Source: Echinicola jeungdonensis
GTDB taxonomy: Bacteria; Bacteroidota; Bacteroidia; Cytophagales; Cyclobacteriaceae
Direction of reading: 5' to 3'
Assembly (NCBI RefSeq): GCF_030409905.1
Contig: NZ_JAUFQT010000002.1
Coordinates: 930,001 to 994,000 of the forward strand
Length of the DNA stretch: 64,000 nucleotides
The notes under the pieces were generated by a model that saw only the letters and a program-made list of their open reading frames with translations, was not told the origin of the DNA and made no database searches. Below are positions 18,983-28,010 of this stretch, piece after piece. The position numbers were made by a program, and so were the translations under genes. How positions within the stretch are numbered: the stretch's first letter is position 1; each line of letters starts with the position of its first letter.

Positions 18983-19567
18983 TTAACCCCTAGGCGGGAA
19001 AATCCCCTGCATACAAATGATATAGTTAATTGCCGTATAGGGCTGCACGTTATTTATAGGTTGACTTCCGCCTGTGTTTCCAATGGTTACATTGGCAGAT
19101 CCATCTGTACCTGTATTTAAGGCAACATTGGGAGCATCACTGTTATAGATATCGATTCCTCTTCCCCCATTGGTACTTGCAGCTAAGGTAGCTGCACCAT
19201 TAGTTCCGGGAGTTTCCTCGGTACCTTCCTGATTAGAAGCCATAATATTCGCCCTGAATTCATTGACCACAGCGGCATGGTTATGGGCTGGCATATTCAA
19301 AATGGTCAGGGTATTGGTTTCTGAACCGCCCTTTGCCCCTTCTCTATAATCACTTAATCCGGGGCCTCTGCCAGGACCAATAGGTACTCTCCCTCTTAAA
19401 TCCGGCAAAGCAAAAGTCGTCCGGCCATCACCACCATAGGTGGTTCCTAAAATTGAAAACAAGGCGGTATTTTGAGAAATAGACATTAATTGTCCTTCAC
19501 AAAAAGCCCAACCACGGGGAGCAAAATTCCCGGCAAACAGTTTGATGACTCCAATGAATTCTTCCAT
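18983..19567 (-). CDS. Phage tail collar domain protein
   Basis: A 194-residue tail-collar protein, of the group often named microcystin-dependent protein. The N-terminal collar domain is clear: EEFIGVIKLFAGNFAPRGWA, CEGQLMSI, then YGGDGRTTFALPDLRGR and MPAHNHA. The C-terminus ends with the typical PYTAINYIICMQGIFPPRG. Such genes are common in Bacteroidota outside prophages, usually as single or clustered copies; their role is unknown. There are no other phage structural genes near it. It is on the same strand as the adhesin, 167 bp upstream of it, and 52 bp downstream of an uncharacterised gene. Confidence 0.9.
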   Translation of the reverse strand: MEEFIGVIKLFAGNFAPRGWAFCEGQLMSISQNTALFSILGTTYGGDGRTTFALPDLRGRVPIGPGRGPGLSDYREGAKGGSETNTLTILNMPAHNHAAVVNEFRANIMASNQEGTEETPGTNGAATLAASTNGGRGIDIYNSDAPNVALNTGTDGSANVTIGNTGGSQPINNVQPYTAINYIICMQGIFPPRG

Positions 19568-19619
19568 TTTTCGTTGATTAAGGTTAGAAAATAATTATTA
19601 TGGTTATCTATTAATAAAG

Positions 19620-20084
19620 TTAAACGGAGTGAAACTTGTCGAAATGCTGCTTTAATTGATCCATATCTGTCTGAAGCTTTTGGATCAGGTTTTCATAATT
19701 ATCCTTCATTTCTGTGGTGGCAGATTGGTCATTTGGGGAGGGATCCAATATTTTTTTCTCTTCCAATTCCCCTTTTTTGTGATCCAATTCGAAAATTCCG
19801 GTTCTTGTTTGATCCATATTCAGCAACAGGGACTGAACTTTTTCCTGCTCCAACCAACTGGGATAATTCTTTAATTCATCCTTCCATTTGTACCAGGCCA
19901 AGCTATGGGCACAAGCAATATTTTTATCCCTAAATGATTTTGAACAAAAACCTCTTCTGTTAAAAAAAGCATATTTGGTAACCAATGTAGAAATGGTTGT
20001 GTTTCCATGAGAATTTTTTACAAATTCCTCATGTTTGAGTTGGCAATTTTTTATTCTATATCCTAAAAATCCACAATTAACCAT
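19620..20084 (-). CDS. Uncharacterised protein with C-terminal coiled coil
   Basis: I do not recognise this 154-residue frame. It has several cysteines in the first third (CGFLGY, NCQLK, GFCSKS, NIACAHS), a Trp-rich central segment (AWYKWKDELKNYPSW) and a charged, heptad-like C-terminus (ENLIQKLQTDMDQLKQHFDKF). Support for its being real: same strand as, and 52 bp upstream of, the tail-collar gene, and a composition that is not obviously a shadow of another gene. No signal peptide is seen. It could work with the collar protein, but that is only a context guess. Confidence 0.5.
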   Translation of the reverse strand: MVNCGFLGYRIKNCQLKHEEFVKNSHGNTTISTLVTKYAFFNRRGFCSKSFRDKNIACAHSLAWYKWKDELKNYPSWLEQEKVQSLLLNMDQTRTGIFELDHKKGELEEKKILDPSPNDQSATTEMKDNYENLIQKLQTDMDQLKQHFDKFHSV

Positions 20085-20839
20085 ATTTCAGAAATTAAAA
20101 ACCTTCTACCATTTTTTGAAGATAGCTACCCAACCCTGGAAATTTTTGAATAATTCTTTTCAAACCAGATAATTGCAGGATTCCCCGCTTCTCAAAACAC
20201 TTATCACAAAACGGTAAATAATACAATAAGGGAATAAGCTTATAAAATCCAAAAAACATGCTTTAAAACAACTAAAACCTATTATAAAATACCATTCCTT
20301 AAAATAAAGGCAATTATAACTTCTAGTTACGGTACCTTTCCCACTATTTAAATTCAATTTAAAACCCTAAAAAATCCATTTTATTTAGGATAACACTGGC
20401 TAATATGTCATTTTGCCTTCAACCCCTACAAAGATCGATTTTCTGGTATAAAATGCAAGTTTTATTTTAATTAATAAAAACTTTGCTTTAGGAATGGGAA
20501 AATGCAGAGATAATTGGTTCCTAAATCCTTATTTTGGTTATATCTATCATTTCTTCAACATTTTTGAAATAAAAAATCGACCATTCAGGCTACAAGAATT
20601 TTTTAAATAATTTTTTCAATCCCATCATTTTTCTGTCAAAAACCTAGAAAGCTCAGCCATTTGTTTCAAACGACCTTCTGTCAGGGCATTTGTATAATTC
20701 TTTTTAACCAAAACAAGAACTAAAACCTTGGGATGTTCTTTATTTAAAATTAATCTAATTAATATTTGCCCTTAAAAAATCACCCATTATCTTTGTGAGA
20801 AATTAAAATCAATCTAAATAAAAACACGAACACGGACTA
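20085..20839. other. Long AT-rich spacer
   Basis: About 750 bp without a credible gene between the tail-collar cluster (minus) and the metal-uptake operon (plus). A 65-codon frame on the minus strand at its left end has no coding features. The right end holds the operon promoter; a promoter for the minus-strand genes is expected on the left but was not identified. Confidence 0.6.
20765..20795 (+). promoter_or_regulatory. Promoter of the DUF4856-imelysin-HTTM-TonB receptor operon
   Basis: TTTG at 20765-20768, a 19-nt spacer, and TATCTTTG at 20788-20795, matching the Bacteroidota -33/-7 consensus. Transcription would start near 20801, about 40 nt before the first start codon. No Fur-like operator could be identified by eye. 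Confidence 0.7.
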
Positions 20840-21982
20840 ATGAAAACTAATTTTCTTCCTTTTTTAGCTCTATTAGGTGCTCTTTTCTCTTGTGTAGAAG
20901 ACAGCCAGGATGTAGAAAATCAAATGGAAGTTCCTTCCACTTATTCCTTTGAAAGAGATGGAGCTTCATCGGTAAGCTTCCAGGGACAAACGGACCGGTT
21001 AAACATGTTATCAGAAATTAAGACTTACTTAAAAGCAGGTGACGGTGGTAGTGAGCTTTCTTCTCAAAAATTATTGGACATGTACGCCAATGCAAATGAG
21101 CCATTTGAAAATGCTGAATTAAATGCCTCTACAAAGCAGTTGGAAAATAAAACCAACCCAGCAGAAGTAGATGGTTTCAAACAATTATTGGATCAAGCTG
21201 CAAAAGTAAGTGCGGATGTAGCTGTCAATGGGACCATGGCTGAGGACGGTGTAGCAGGAAGAATAAGCAGAGGTGATGACCGCTACATCAATGTCAATGA
21301 AAAAGGTTGGGAATTCACCCAATTGGTTGAAAAAGGATTGATGGGAGCAGTTTTCTATCACCAAATCTTCAATGTTTACCTTTCTGATTCTAAAATCGGT
21401 GAAGGGGTGGATAATGAAGCCATTGAAGAAGGTAAAAATTATACCACTATGGAACACCACTGGGATGAAGCCTTCGGTTATTGGGGTGTACCTACTGATT
21501 TCCCAAATGGAGATCCCGTATTGGATGAAGAGCACAGCAGATTCTGGGCTGGTTACACCTACGGTTTGGAAGAAACCCTTGGTATCAATCAGCCTCTAAT
21601 GGATGCTTACATCAAAGGTAGAGCTGCCATTGTAGCCGACAATCATGTTGTAAAAAATGAGCAAATTGATATTATCATTGAATTGCATGAATTGGTTGCA
21701 GCTGCTAAAGCCGTTCATTATATCAAATCTGCCATCGGAGACCTAAATAATCAGGATACCGGAAACTTATTCCACCACCTATCTGAAGGTCATGGCTTTA
21801 TCAAAGCTTTTGGCTACAGCCCAAATTCAAATTTATCCCAAGCTGAAATCAATGACATCCTAAATGTTGACCTTGGTGAAGATGGTAATTTCTGGACTGT
21901 AACTCCCCAAGGTTTGCAAAATGCAAAAGATAAAATTCTTAATGCATACCCTGAATTAAAAGAAGTTGAAGATGAATTATAA
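20840..21982 (+). CDS. DUF4856 lipoprotein
   Basis: A 380-residue DUF4856 protein. The N-terminus is a lipoprotein signal peptide with LFSC as lipobox (Cys18), so it should be anchored in an outer or inner membrane leaflet. The mature part is mainly alpha-helical, with conserved-looking segments around EKGLMGAVFYHQI, MEHHWDEAFGYWGVP and HHLSEGHGF; the His/Glu clusters (EHHWDE, HHLSEGH) could bind metal. The family is typically found beside imelysin and TonB receptor genes in Bacteroidota. It is the first gene of a four-gene operon and its end overlaps the imelysin gene by 11 nt. Its biochemical role is not known. Confidence 0.85.
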   Translation: MKTNFLPFLALLGALFSCVEDSQDVENQMEVPSTYSFERDGASSVSFQGQTDRLNMLSEIKTYLKAGDGGSELSSQKLLDMYANANEPFENAELNASTKQLENKTNPAEVDGFKQLLDQAAKVSADVAVNGTMAEDGVAGRISRGDDRYINVNEKGWEFTQLVEKGLMGAVFYHQIFNVYLSDSKIGEGVDNEAIEEGKNYTTMEHHWDEAFGYWGVPTDFPNGDPVLDEEHSRFWAGYTYGLEETLGINQPLMDAYIKGRAAIVADNHVVKNEQIDIIIELHELVAAAKAVHYIKSAIGDLNNQDTGNLFHHLSEGHGFIKAFGYSPNSNLSQAEINDILNVDLGEDGNFWTVTPQGLQNAKDKILNAYPELKEVEDEL

Positions 21983-23105
21983 TCGCATCACAGCATTTTT
22001 TTCATTAACATTGGTAACAGGCATTATTTGCCTGTTACCTTCTTGTGTTGATGACCCTAAGGAAAATTCGGTTGAAATTGACCGACAACCCCTATTAACC
22101 AGTTTGGCCGACAATGTCATTATCCCAGGATATGAAAACCTAAATGGGGAGATTACCAGTTTGAATGCTGCTGCTCAGGTATTTGTAGAAACCCCGGAAC
22201 AGGCTAACCTTAGTACTTTACGAACTGCTTTTACCCAAGCTTACCGCAGCTGGCAGGCTGTTGCTTTTTTTAATTTCGGGCCTGGATTTAACCAAACCCT
22301 AAGAGCAGAATTCAACACCTATCCTGCTGATTATTTCAGTATAGAAAACTCCATCGAATCAGGAGAATACAATCTGGATTCCTTTTCCGCTGCGAATCAA
22401 AAAGGACTACCTGCCTTGGATTATCTTTTGTATGGTCTTGCGGAAAATGATGTAGACCTTTTGGAATTTTATACCACGGATCAAAATTCCGAAAATAGAA
22501 AAACTTATTTAACCAGCCTTACCGAGCGTTTAAAGGAAAAAATAGACCAGGTTTACAATGGGTGGATTGCTACTGAAGGAAATTACAGACAGCAATTTAT
22601 CAACCAGGACGGAAATGATGCCGGTTCCTCCATTAGCTTGTTGATCAATTCCCTTTCCCAATATTTTGAAGTCTTTACCAGGGATGCTAAAATAGGAATT
22701 CCACTAGGTAAACGATCTCAGGGTGACATTATCCCAAAAAATGTTGAAGCCTACTATAATGGTGACTTATCAATTACCCTTGCTGCTGATAATCTAAGAG
22801 GGATTAAAAATATTTTTACCGGTTCCAATGGGAACCTGGATGGAGTAGGATTATATAATTATCTAAAAGACCTTAAAGCCCAAAGCAATGGTGACCTTTT
22901 GGCTGATGTGGTCATTTCCCAGCTTGACCAGGCCATAGCAGCAGTGGAATCTATCCCTTCTCCACTTTCAAACACCATTGAATCTAACCCTCAGCCCGTT
23001 GAAGAAGCCCACGGCAAGCTTCAGCAATTTGTATTTACGATAAAAGCCGAAATCCCATCTGCCACTGGCGTATTGATATCCTATAGCGATAATGATGGAG
23101 ATTAA
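21972..23105 (+). CDS. Imelysin-family (M75) lipoprotein
   Basis: A 377-residue imelysin-family protein with a lipoprotein signal (LPSC). Imelysins and the related EfeO proteins are periplasmic or surface components of iron acquisition; peptidase activity is doubtful. The family signature near residue 150 reads GLPALDYLLYG here, where iron-binding members have G-x-H-x-x-E, so the His and Glu are replaced by Pro and Asp. The second half repeats the helical bundle (LLINSLSQYFE, EEAHGKLQQFV). I chose the ATG at 21972 over the TTG two codons upstream. It overlaps the DUF4856 gene and is 3 nt from the HTTM gene. Confidence 0.88.
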   Translation: MNYNRITAFFSLTLVTGIICLLPSCVDDPKENSVEIDRQPLLTSLADNVIIPGYENLNGEITSLNAAAQVFVETPEQANLSTLRTAFTQAYRSWQAVAFFNFGPGFNQTLRAEFNTYPADYFSIENSIESGEYNLDSFSAANQKGLPALDYLLYGLAENDVDLLEFYTTDQNSENRKTYLTSLTERLKEKIDQVYNGWIATEGNYRQQFINQDGNDAGSSISLLINSLSQYFEVFTRDAKIGIPLGKRSQGDIIPKNVEAYYNGDLSITLAADNLRGIKNIFTGSNGNLDGVGLYNYLKDLKAQSNGDLLADVVISQLDQAIAAVESIPSPLSNTIESNPQPVEEAHGKLQQFVFTIKAEIPSATGVLISYSDNDGD

Positions 23106-23108
23106 ACC

Positions 23109-24464
23109 ATGAAAGCAAGAATTGACCAAACCATTAACCGACCCATTTCTATAGCACCCTTGATAAGTTTCAGGGTGCTTTTCGGGTTTATAATGTTGGT
23201 CAGCGTTCTAAGGTTTGTTTGGAATGGCTGGATAGAAACCCAATACCTGGCCCCTGAATTCCACTTTACCTATTATGGATTTTCATGGGTACAACCCTTA
23301 GGCGTTTGGGGCATGTATGGGCTTTTTGGGATCATGGCTTTCTCTGCCATTGGAATTATGGTGGGCTATCACTTTCGATTAAGTGCGCTGGTTTTTTTTC
23401 TCTCTTTCACCTATGTGGAATTGATTGATAAAACCAATTACTTGAACCATTATTATTTTGTAAGCCTAATTGCCTTTATCCTGATATTTTTGCCAGCTAA
23501 CCGTTTTCTTTCTTTGGATGCCCAAATAAAACCATTAATCCAAACCCCAAAAATACCTTATGGGTTTGTCCTTATCCTGCAATTGATGCTTTCCTTGGTG
23601 TATTTTTACGCAGGGTTGGCAAAATTACACCCAGACTGGTTATTTGAGGCACTCCCTCTGCGCATTTGGCTACCTCCTTTAACCCATCTTCCGGTAATGG
23701 GAGGTTTGATGGATGAATTATGGGTAGCTTATGCTTTTAGCTGGTTTGGTGCTTTATATGATTTAAGTATTCCATTTTTCCTCTTTTACCGCAAAACACG
23801 ACCTTTTGCTTTTTTGGCAGTCATTGTTTTTCATATTTCAACCTGGATCCTATTTCCCATAGGGATGTTTCCCTTTATTATGATTTTGTCCACTACCATT
23901 TTCTTTGCCCCTGAGACCCATGAAAGGTTTATCTCTAAAATGAAGAATTTGTTGGAAAGATGGGAAATTATTACCCCAAAACCTATAAATAAACCTAGCC
24001 ACTATTTCCCCAATAAAAAGTATTTATGGGTGTTTTTTGCCCTTTTTCTAACCATCCAGATATTATTACCATGGAGGTTTTTATTATATCCTGGCCATTT
24101 GTTCTGGACCGAACAAGGCTACCGCTTTTCCTGGAGGGTCATGTTGATGGAAAAAGCAGGATATGCCATTTTCCATATCAAAGACAAAAATACCGGCAAA
24201 GAATGGGAAGCCTATGCCAGCGATTATCTCACGCCCATGCAGGAAAAACAAATGGCCACCCAACCAGATATGATTTTGCAATTTGTCCATTTTCTGGATA
24301 GTAAAATGGAGGAACAAGGCTATAAAGATATTGAAATCCGGGCAGAAGTGTATGTTACCTTAAATGGCCGCGGCAACCGGATATTTATTGATCCCATAGT
24401 GGATCTCACTCAGGAAAAGGAGAGCTTTCAACATAAATCTTGGATTATACCATATTCAGAATAA
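23109..24464 (+). CDS. HTTM (gamma-carboxylase-like) membrane protein
   Basis: A 451-residue integral membrane protein of the HTTM family, which is related to the membrane part of vitamin K-dependent gamma-glutamyl carboxylase. It starts with the cytosolic ISIAPLISFRVLFG motif and has multiple helices; family-typical segments are ELIDKTNYLNHYYFVSLI, FYAGLAKLHPDWLFEALPLR and IVFHISTWILFPIGMFPFIM, followed by a soluble C-terminus of about 150 residues. The bacterial reaction is not established. Its position between imelysin and TonB receptor genes (3 nt and 0 nt away) ties it to metal uptake, perhaps by modifying a partner protein or as part of an export or transport complex; that is inference. 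Confidence 0.85.
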   Translation: MKARIDQTINRPISIAPLISFRVLFGFIMLVSVLRFVWNGWIETQYLAPEFHFTYYGFSWVQPLGVWGMYGLFGIMAFSAIGIMVGYHFRLSALVFFLSFTYVELIDKTNYLNHYYFVSLIAFILIFLPANRFLSLDAQIKPLIQTPKIPYGFVLILQLMLSLVYFYAGLAKLHPDWLFEALPLRIWLPPLTHLPVMGGLMDELWVAYAFSWFGALYDLSIPFFLFYRKTRPFAFLAVIVFHISTWILFPIGMFPFIMILSTTIFFAPETHERFISKMKNLLERWEIITPKPINKPSHYFPNKKYLWVFFALFLTIQILLPWRFLLYPGHLFWTEQGYRFSWRVMLMEKAGYAIFHIKDKNTGKEWEAYASDYLTPMQEKQMATQPDMILQFVHFLDSKMEEQGYKDIEIRAEVYVTLNGRGNRIFIDPIVDLTQEKESFQHKSWIIPYSE

Positions 24465-26894
24465 ATGAAAAAGTATTTACTATTTATTTCAATATTCACA
24501 CTCATCTCTTTTGGAGCCATGTGCCAGGTAGAAATTACAGGGACGGTAAGCTTCAGTGGTGAAACCCTGCCAGGGGCCAATGTTTACCTGAAAAACACCT
24601 CATATCAAGCCTTAACGGATGATAATGGACATTATACCCTCCAAGGCATTCCCAATGGCCATTATACTGTAGTGGTGTTTTCCATGGGGAAAAAGACACT
24701 GTCCAAGGAATTGGATTTGCCTGGAAGTAAAACCTCTCTGGTGTTGGACTTTGAAATGGAAGACATCAATGGAGAATTGGAAGACATCACCGTTACCGGG
24801 AAAAAGGAAAATACCAATGGCATAAGGAGGCTAAGAACCGTTGAAGGAACGGCTATTTTTGAAGCCAAAAAAAATGAAGTGATTGAATTGGGGGACCTTA
24901 CTGCCAACCTTGCCACCAACAACAGCCGACAGGTTTATGCGAAAGTTCCTGGATTGAATATTTATGAGAGTGATGGAGCGGGATTGCAATTGGATATTGG
25001 GGCCAGAGGCTTGGACCCCAGCAGGACCGCCAATTTCAATGTACGCCAAAACGGATATGATATCAGTGCAGATGCCTTGGGCTACCCTGAGAGCTATTAC
25101 ACCCCTGCCACTGAGGCAGTTGATAGAATTGAAGTGGTCCGTGGTGCCGCCTCTTTGCAATATGGTACTCAGTTTGGTGGCCTATTGAATTTTGTCATGA
25201 AAAAAGGCCCTAAAGACCGGAAAGCTGCCGTCACCTTAAGGAATACCATTGGCTCTTTTGGATTCCTAAATACTTTCACCAGTTTGGGCGGGACTAGTGG
25301 AAATTGGAATTATTACACCTTTTTCCAATATAAAAAGGGAAATGGATGGAGAGAAAACAGCCAATTTGATGCAAAAATGGCCTACGGCTCCCTGGAATAT
25401 GAGCCCAATGAAAGATTTAAACTTACTTTTCAATACACCTTTATGGACTACCTGGCCCAGCAACCCGGGGGATTGACTGATGCCCTGTTTGCAGAGGATC
25501 CAAGGCAATCCATCCGGAGCAGAAACTGGTTTCAGGTCAACTGGAACCTCATTGGTAACCATATCGACTACAAGTTCAATAATAAGTTAAAACTCAATAT
25601 CCGAAATTTCGCCCTAATTGGGGGAAGGGATGCCCTGGGTAATTTGGGTAGAATTGACCGGACCGATGACATGCAGGAAAGAAACCTTTTTGTGGATGAT
25701 TTTAGCAATTTTGGATCAGAGGCAAGGTTAATTTATAACTATAAAATTGGAAAGCAACCCCAAGTAGCCCTGCTTGGGGCAAGATATTACCGGGGGCTGA
25801 CCGACAGAAAACAAGGGTTAGGGACAGATGGAAGTGATGCGGATTTCAATTTCCTCAATCCAGACAAACTGGAGAATTCCGACTATACCTTTCCCGGAAA
25901 TAATTTTTCCCTATTTGCAGAAAACGTAATTAATCTAAGTGAAAATTTCAGTGTTACCCCGGGAGTAAGGTTTGAATATATTAGAACAGCTGGTTCTGGG
26001 TATTACAATAAAACCATCTTGGTAAAAGACAAAGAAACAGGGTTTGCCAAAGATTCCACTTATCAAGTTCCTGAAGATTTGGATAGGAGAAGATCCTTTA
26101 TATTTGCTGGATTGGGACTGAGTTATAAGGTAAATGATTATCATGAGGTCTATGCCAATTTTTCTCAAAATTACCGTTCTATCAACTTCAATGATATCAG
26201 GGTTAACAACCCAAACCTGGTAGTAGATGAAGACATTCAAGATGAAAGAGGCTATAATTTTGATCTTGGAATCCGGGGAGGTAAAAGTATGAAGTTCAAC
26301 TATGACCTTAGCTTTTTTTACTTGCGTTATCAGGACCGGATTGGTGCGATCCTAAAAACGGATCCTGAAAACTATAGAATTTATCGGTACAGAACCAATA
26401 TTGCCGATGCCAGAAGCATGGGATTGGAGGCATTTGGAGAAACAGATATTTTAAGATGGCTTGCCTTTGACAAAAGGTATAAGCTGAACCTTTTCACCAA
26501 TTTTTCATTGATCAATGCCAAATATATTAACTCTGAGGAATCTCCTGTGGAAGGTAATTATGTGGAATTAGTTCCTCCATTTAGTATCCGGCCAGGGATA
26601 ACCCTGGGCATTCAGGATTTTAAAATGACTTACCAATACTCCTATGTTCAGGAGCATTACACTGATGCCTCCAATGCAAGGTTTACTCCTTCAGCTGTTG
26701 AAGGTATCATTCCCACTTACCAGGTCATGGATCTATCACTTAGTTACAGATACAAGAAAGCCAAATTGGAAGCAAGTGTTAATAACCTAACAGACAATGC
26801 TTATTTTACCAGAAGGGCAACAGGCTATCCTGGACCGGGTATCATTCCAGCCTCAGGAAGAAGCTTCTTTTTGTCCTTGGAACTGAATTTTTAA
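24465..26894 (+). CDS. FecA-like TonB-dependent receptor
   Basis: An 809-residue outer-membrane receptor. It has a signal peptide (1-20), a carboxypeptidase-like regulatory domain (about 21-105), a plug (about 125-250) with IEVVRGAASLQYG and GGLLNFVMKKGP, and a 22-strand-type barrel ending in the aromatic terminus SLELNF. Details such as YLAQQPGGLTDALF and the plug resemble the ferric-dicitrate receptor group. It begins immediately after the HTTM stop codon, so it is the last member of the operon. It is likely to import a metal chelate; iron is the best guess because of the imelysin partner. An inverted repeat 8 nt after the stop may end transcription. Confidence 0.92.
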   Translation: MKKYLLFISIFTLISFGAMCQVEITGTVSFSGETLPGANVYLKNTSYQALTDDNGHYTLQGIPNGHYTVVVFSMGKKTLSKELDLPGSKTSLVLDFEMEDINGELEDITVTGKKENTNGIRRLRTVEGTAIFEAKKNEVIELGDLTANLATNNSRQVYAKVPGLNIYESDGAGLQLDIGARGLDPSRTANFNVRQNGYDISADALGYPESYYTPATEAVDRIEVVRGAASLQYGTQFGGLLNFVMKKGPKDRKAAVTLRNTIGSFGFLNTFTSLGGTSGNWNYYTFFQYKKGNGWRENSQFDAKMAYGSLEYEPNERFKLTFQYTFMDYLAQQPGGLTDALFAEDPRQSIRSRNWFQVNWNLIGNHIDYKFNNKLKLNIRNFALIGGRDALGNLGRIDRTDDMQERNLFVDDFSNFGSEARLIYNYKIGKQPQVALLGARYYRGLTDRKQGLGTDGSDADFNFLNPDKLENSDYTFPGNNFSLFAENVINLSENFSVTPGVRFEYIRTAGSGYYNKTILVKDKETGFAKDSTYQVPEDLDRRRSFIFAGLGLSYKVNDYHEVYANFSQNYRSINFNDIRVNNPNLVVDEDIQDERGYNFDLGIRGGKSMKFNYDLSFFYLRYQDRIGAILKTDPENYRIYRYRTNIADARSMGLEAFGETDILRWLAFDKRYKLNLFTNFSLINAKYINSEESPVEGNYVELVPPFSIRPGITLGIQDFKMTYQYSYVQEHYTDASNARFTPSAVEGIIPTYQVMDLSLSYRYKKAKLEASVNNLTDNAYFTRRATGYPGPGIIPASGRSFFLSLELNF

Positions 26895-26901
26895 AATGAT
26901 A

Positions 26902-26927
26902 TGGTCCAAGTCTCCAGACTTGGACCA
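26902..26927. repeat. REP-like palindrome after the TonB receptor gene
   Basis: Two perfect 12-bp arms, TGGTCCAAGTCT and AGACTTGGACCA, separated by CC. No T-run follows, so it is not a standard terminator. The related half-motif AGTCTCCAAACTT follows at about 26939-26951, which gives a REP-pair look. It may still stop or stabilise the 3' end of the operon mRNA. Confidence 0.6.
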
Positions 26928-27079
26928 ATTCTCCCCACAGTCTCCAAACTTTGATATTAAATAGCGGACTGAGGCACAAATTAGAATTATAAGAAACCTC
27001 TCTAAAAAGGGGGCGGAATTGCAAATTCAGACCCGCTTAGAATCCAGATACTAAAATCTAGCTACTTGATACTTTCAAA

Positions 27080-27856
27080 TTACTCTTCCCAATCCCATTC
27101 CTCATTCATTTGGGTAATACCGTGATAAGCCGTCATATCAAAAAGACAGGGAACCACAGACACATAATTATTGGCAATCGCCCATTCATCATTGTCCTCC
27201 CCTTTGTCAAAATTCACAAAATTACCTGCCAACCAAAAATATTTCCTACCATTGGGATCATAGCGCTCATCAAATTCCTCCTGCCACTTGGCACGAGCCT
27301 GGCGGCACAATTTGATTCCTTTCAGAGATTCGTTTCTCTTGGGAGGGAAATTAACATTTAAAGCTACCCCTTTGGGCATTCCATGGTCCAACACCTGTTT
27401 GGCAATCCTTTCTATAAATTCTTCTACATGTGAAAAATCCGCTTTAGAGCTATAATCGCACAAACTAAACCCAATGGATGGATACCCTTCTATGGCACCT
27501 TCTATGGCAGCTGACATGGTTCCTGAGTACAAAACACTGATTGAGGTATTGCTGCCATGGTTTATTCCACTGACCACAAGGTCAGGCTTCCTATCTTTAA
27601 AAATATAGTGCTTGGCCAGTTTCACACAATCTGCCGGAGTACCGCTTGATTTATAGGCCACAACATCCTCAAAAATTTCCTCTTCATCCAGTCTGATCGT
27701 ATTACCAATGGTGATAGCATGTCCCATGCCGGATTGTGGGCTATCCGGGGCAACGACCACTACCTCCCCGAGTTTTTGCATGATTCCCACTAGTACCCTG
27801 ATTCCCCGGGAAGTGATGCCGTCATCATTTGAAACTAAAATAAGTGGTTTAGACAT
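27080..27856 (-). CDS. surE: 5'/3'-nucleotidase SurE
   Basis: A 258-residue SurE phosphatase that dephosphorylates nucleoside 5'- and 3'-monophosphates. The metal site is visible at the N-terminus (LVSNDDGITSRG, two Asp plus the Asn of SGINHGSNTS), followed by VVAPDSPQSGMGHAIT and YSGTMSAAIEG. The length is normal for the family. It is a single-gene unit on the minus strand, convergent with the TonB receptor operon across a 185-bp spacer. Confidence 0.94.
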   Translation of the reverse strand: MSKPLILVSNDDGITSRGIRVLVGIMQKLGEVVVVAPDSPQSGMGHAITIGNTIRLDEEEIFEDVVAYKSSGTPADCVKLAKHYIFKDRKPDLVVSGINHGSNTSISVLYSGTMSAAIEGAIEGYPSIGFSLCDYSSKADFSHVEEFIERIAKQVLDHGMPKGVALNVNFPPKRNESLKGIKLCRQARAKWQEEFDERYDPNGRKYFWLAGNFVNFDKGEDNDEWAIANNYVSVVPCLFDMTAYHGITQMNEEWDWEE

Positions 27857-27944
27857 TTATAAAGTTTGGTTAGATTATTAATCGAATTTTAGCAAAATCA
27901 AAATTAATCCATTAATAATGGAGTAAAAACTTCGGGCATAAAAA

Positions 27945-27985
27945 AAGCAAATGATGAATCAAATAAATGGATTCATCATTTGCTT
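27945..27985 (-). terminator. Terminator of the secreted hypothetical gene
   Basis: Stem of 16 bp (27945-27960 with 27970-27985), arms AAGCAAATGATGAATC and its complement, 9-nt loop. On the minus strand it ends in a run of T, 25 nt after the stop codon of the gene ending at 28011. Confidence 0.88.
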
Positions 27986-28010
27986 ATCAAAATTTATTTA
28001 AACTTAATAA

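Noticed and set aside
18983..19567. Part of a prophage
   Set aside because: The tail-collar gene has no integrase, terminase, capsid or other tail genes near; stand-alone copies are common in Bacteroidota.
20160..20357. A 65-codon minus-strand frame in the long spacer
   Set aside because: Its composition is that of AT-rich spacer (many Phe, Tyr, Ile, Cys), with no domain or start signal.
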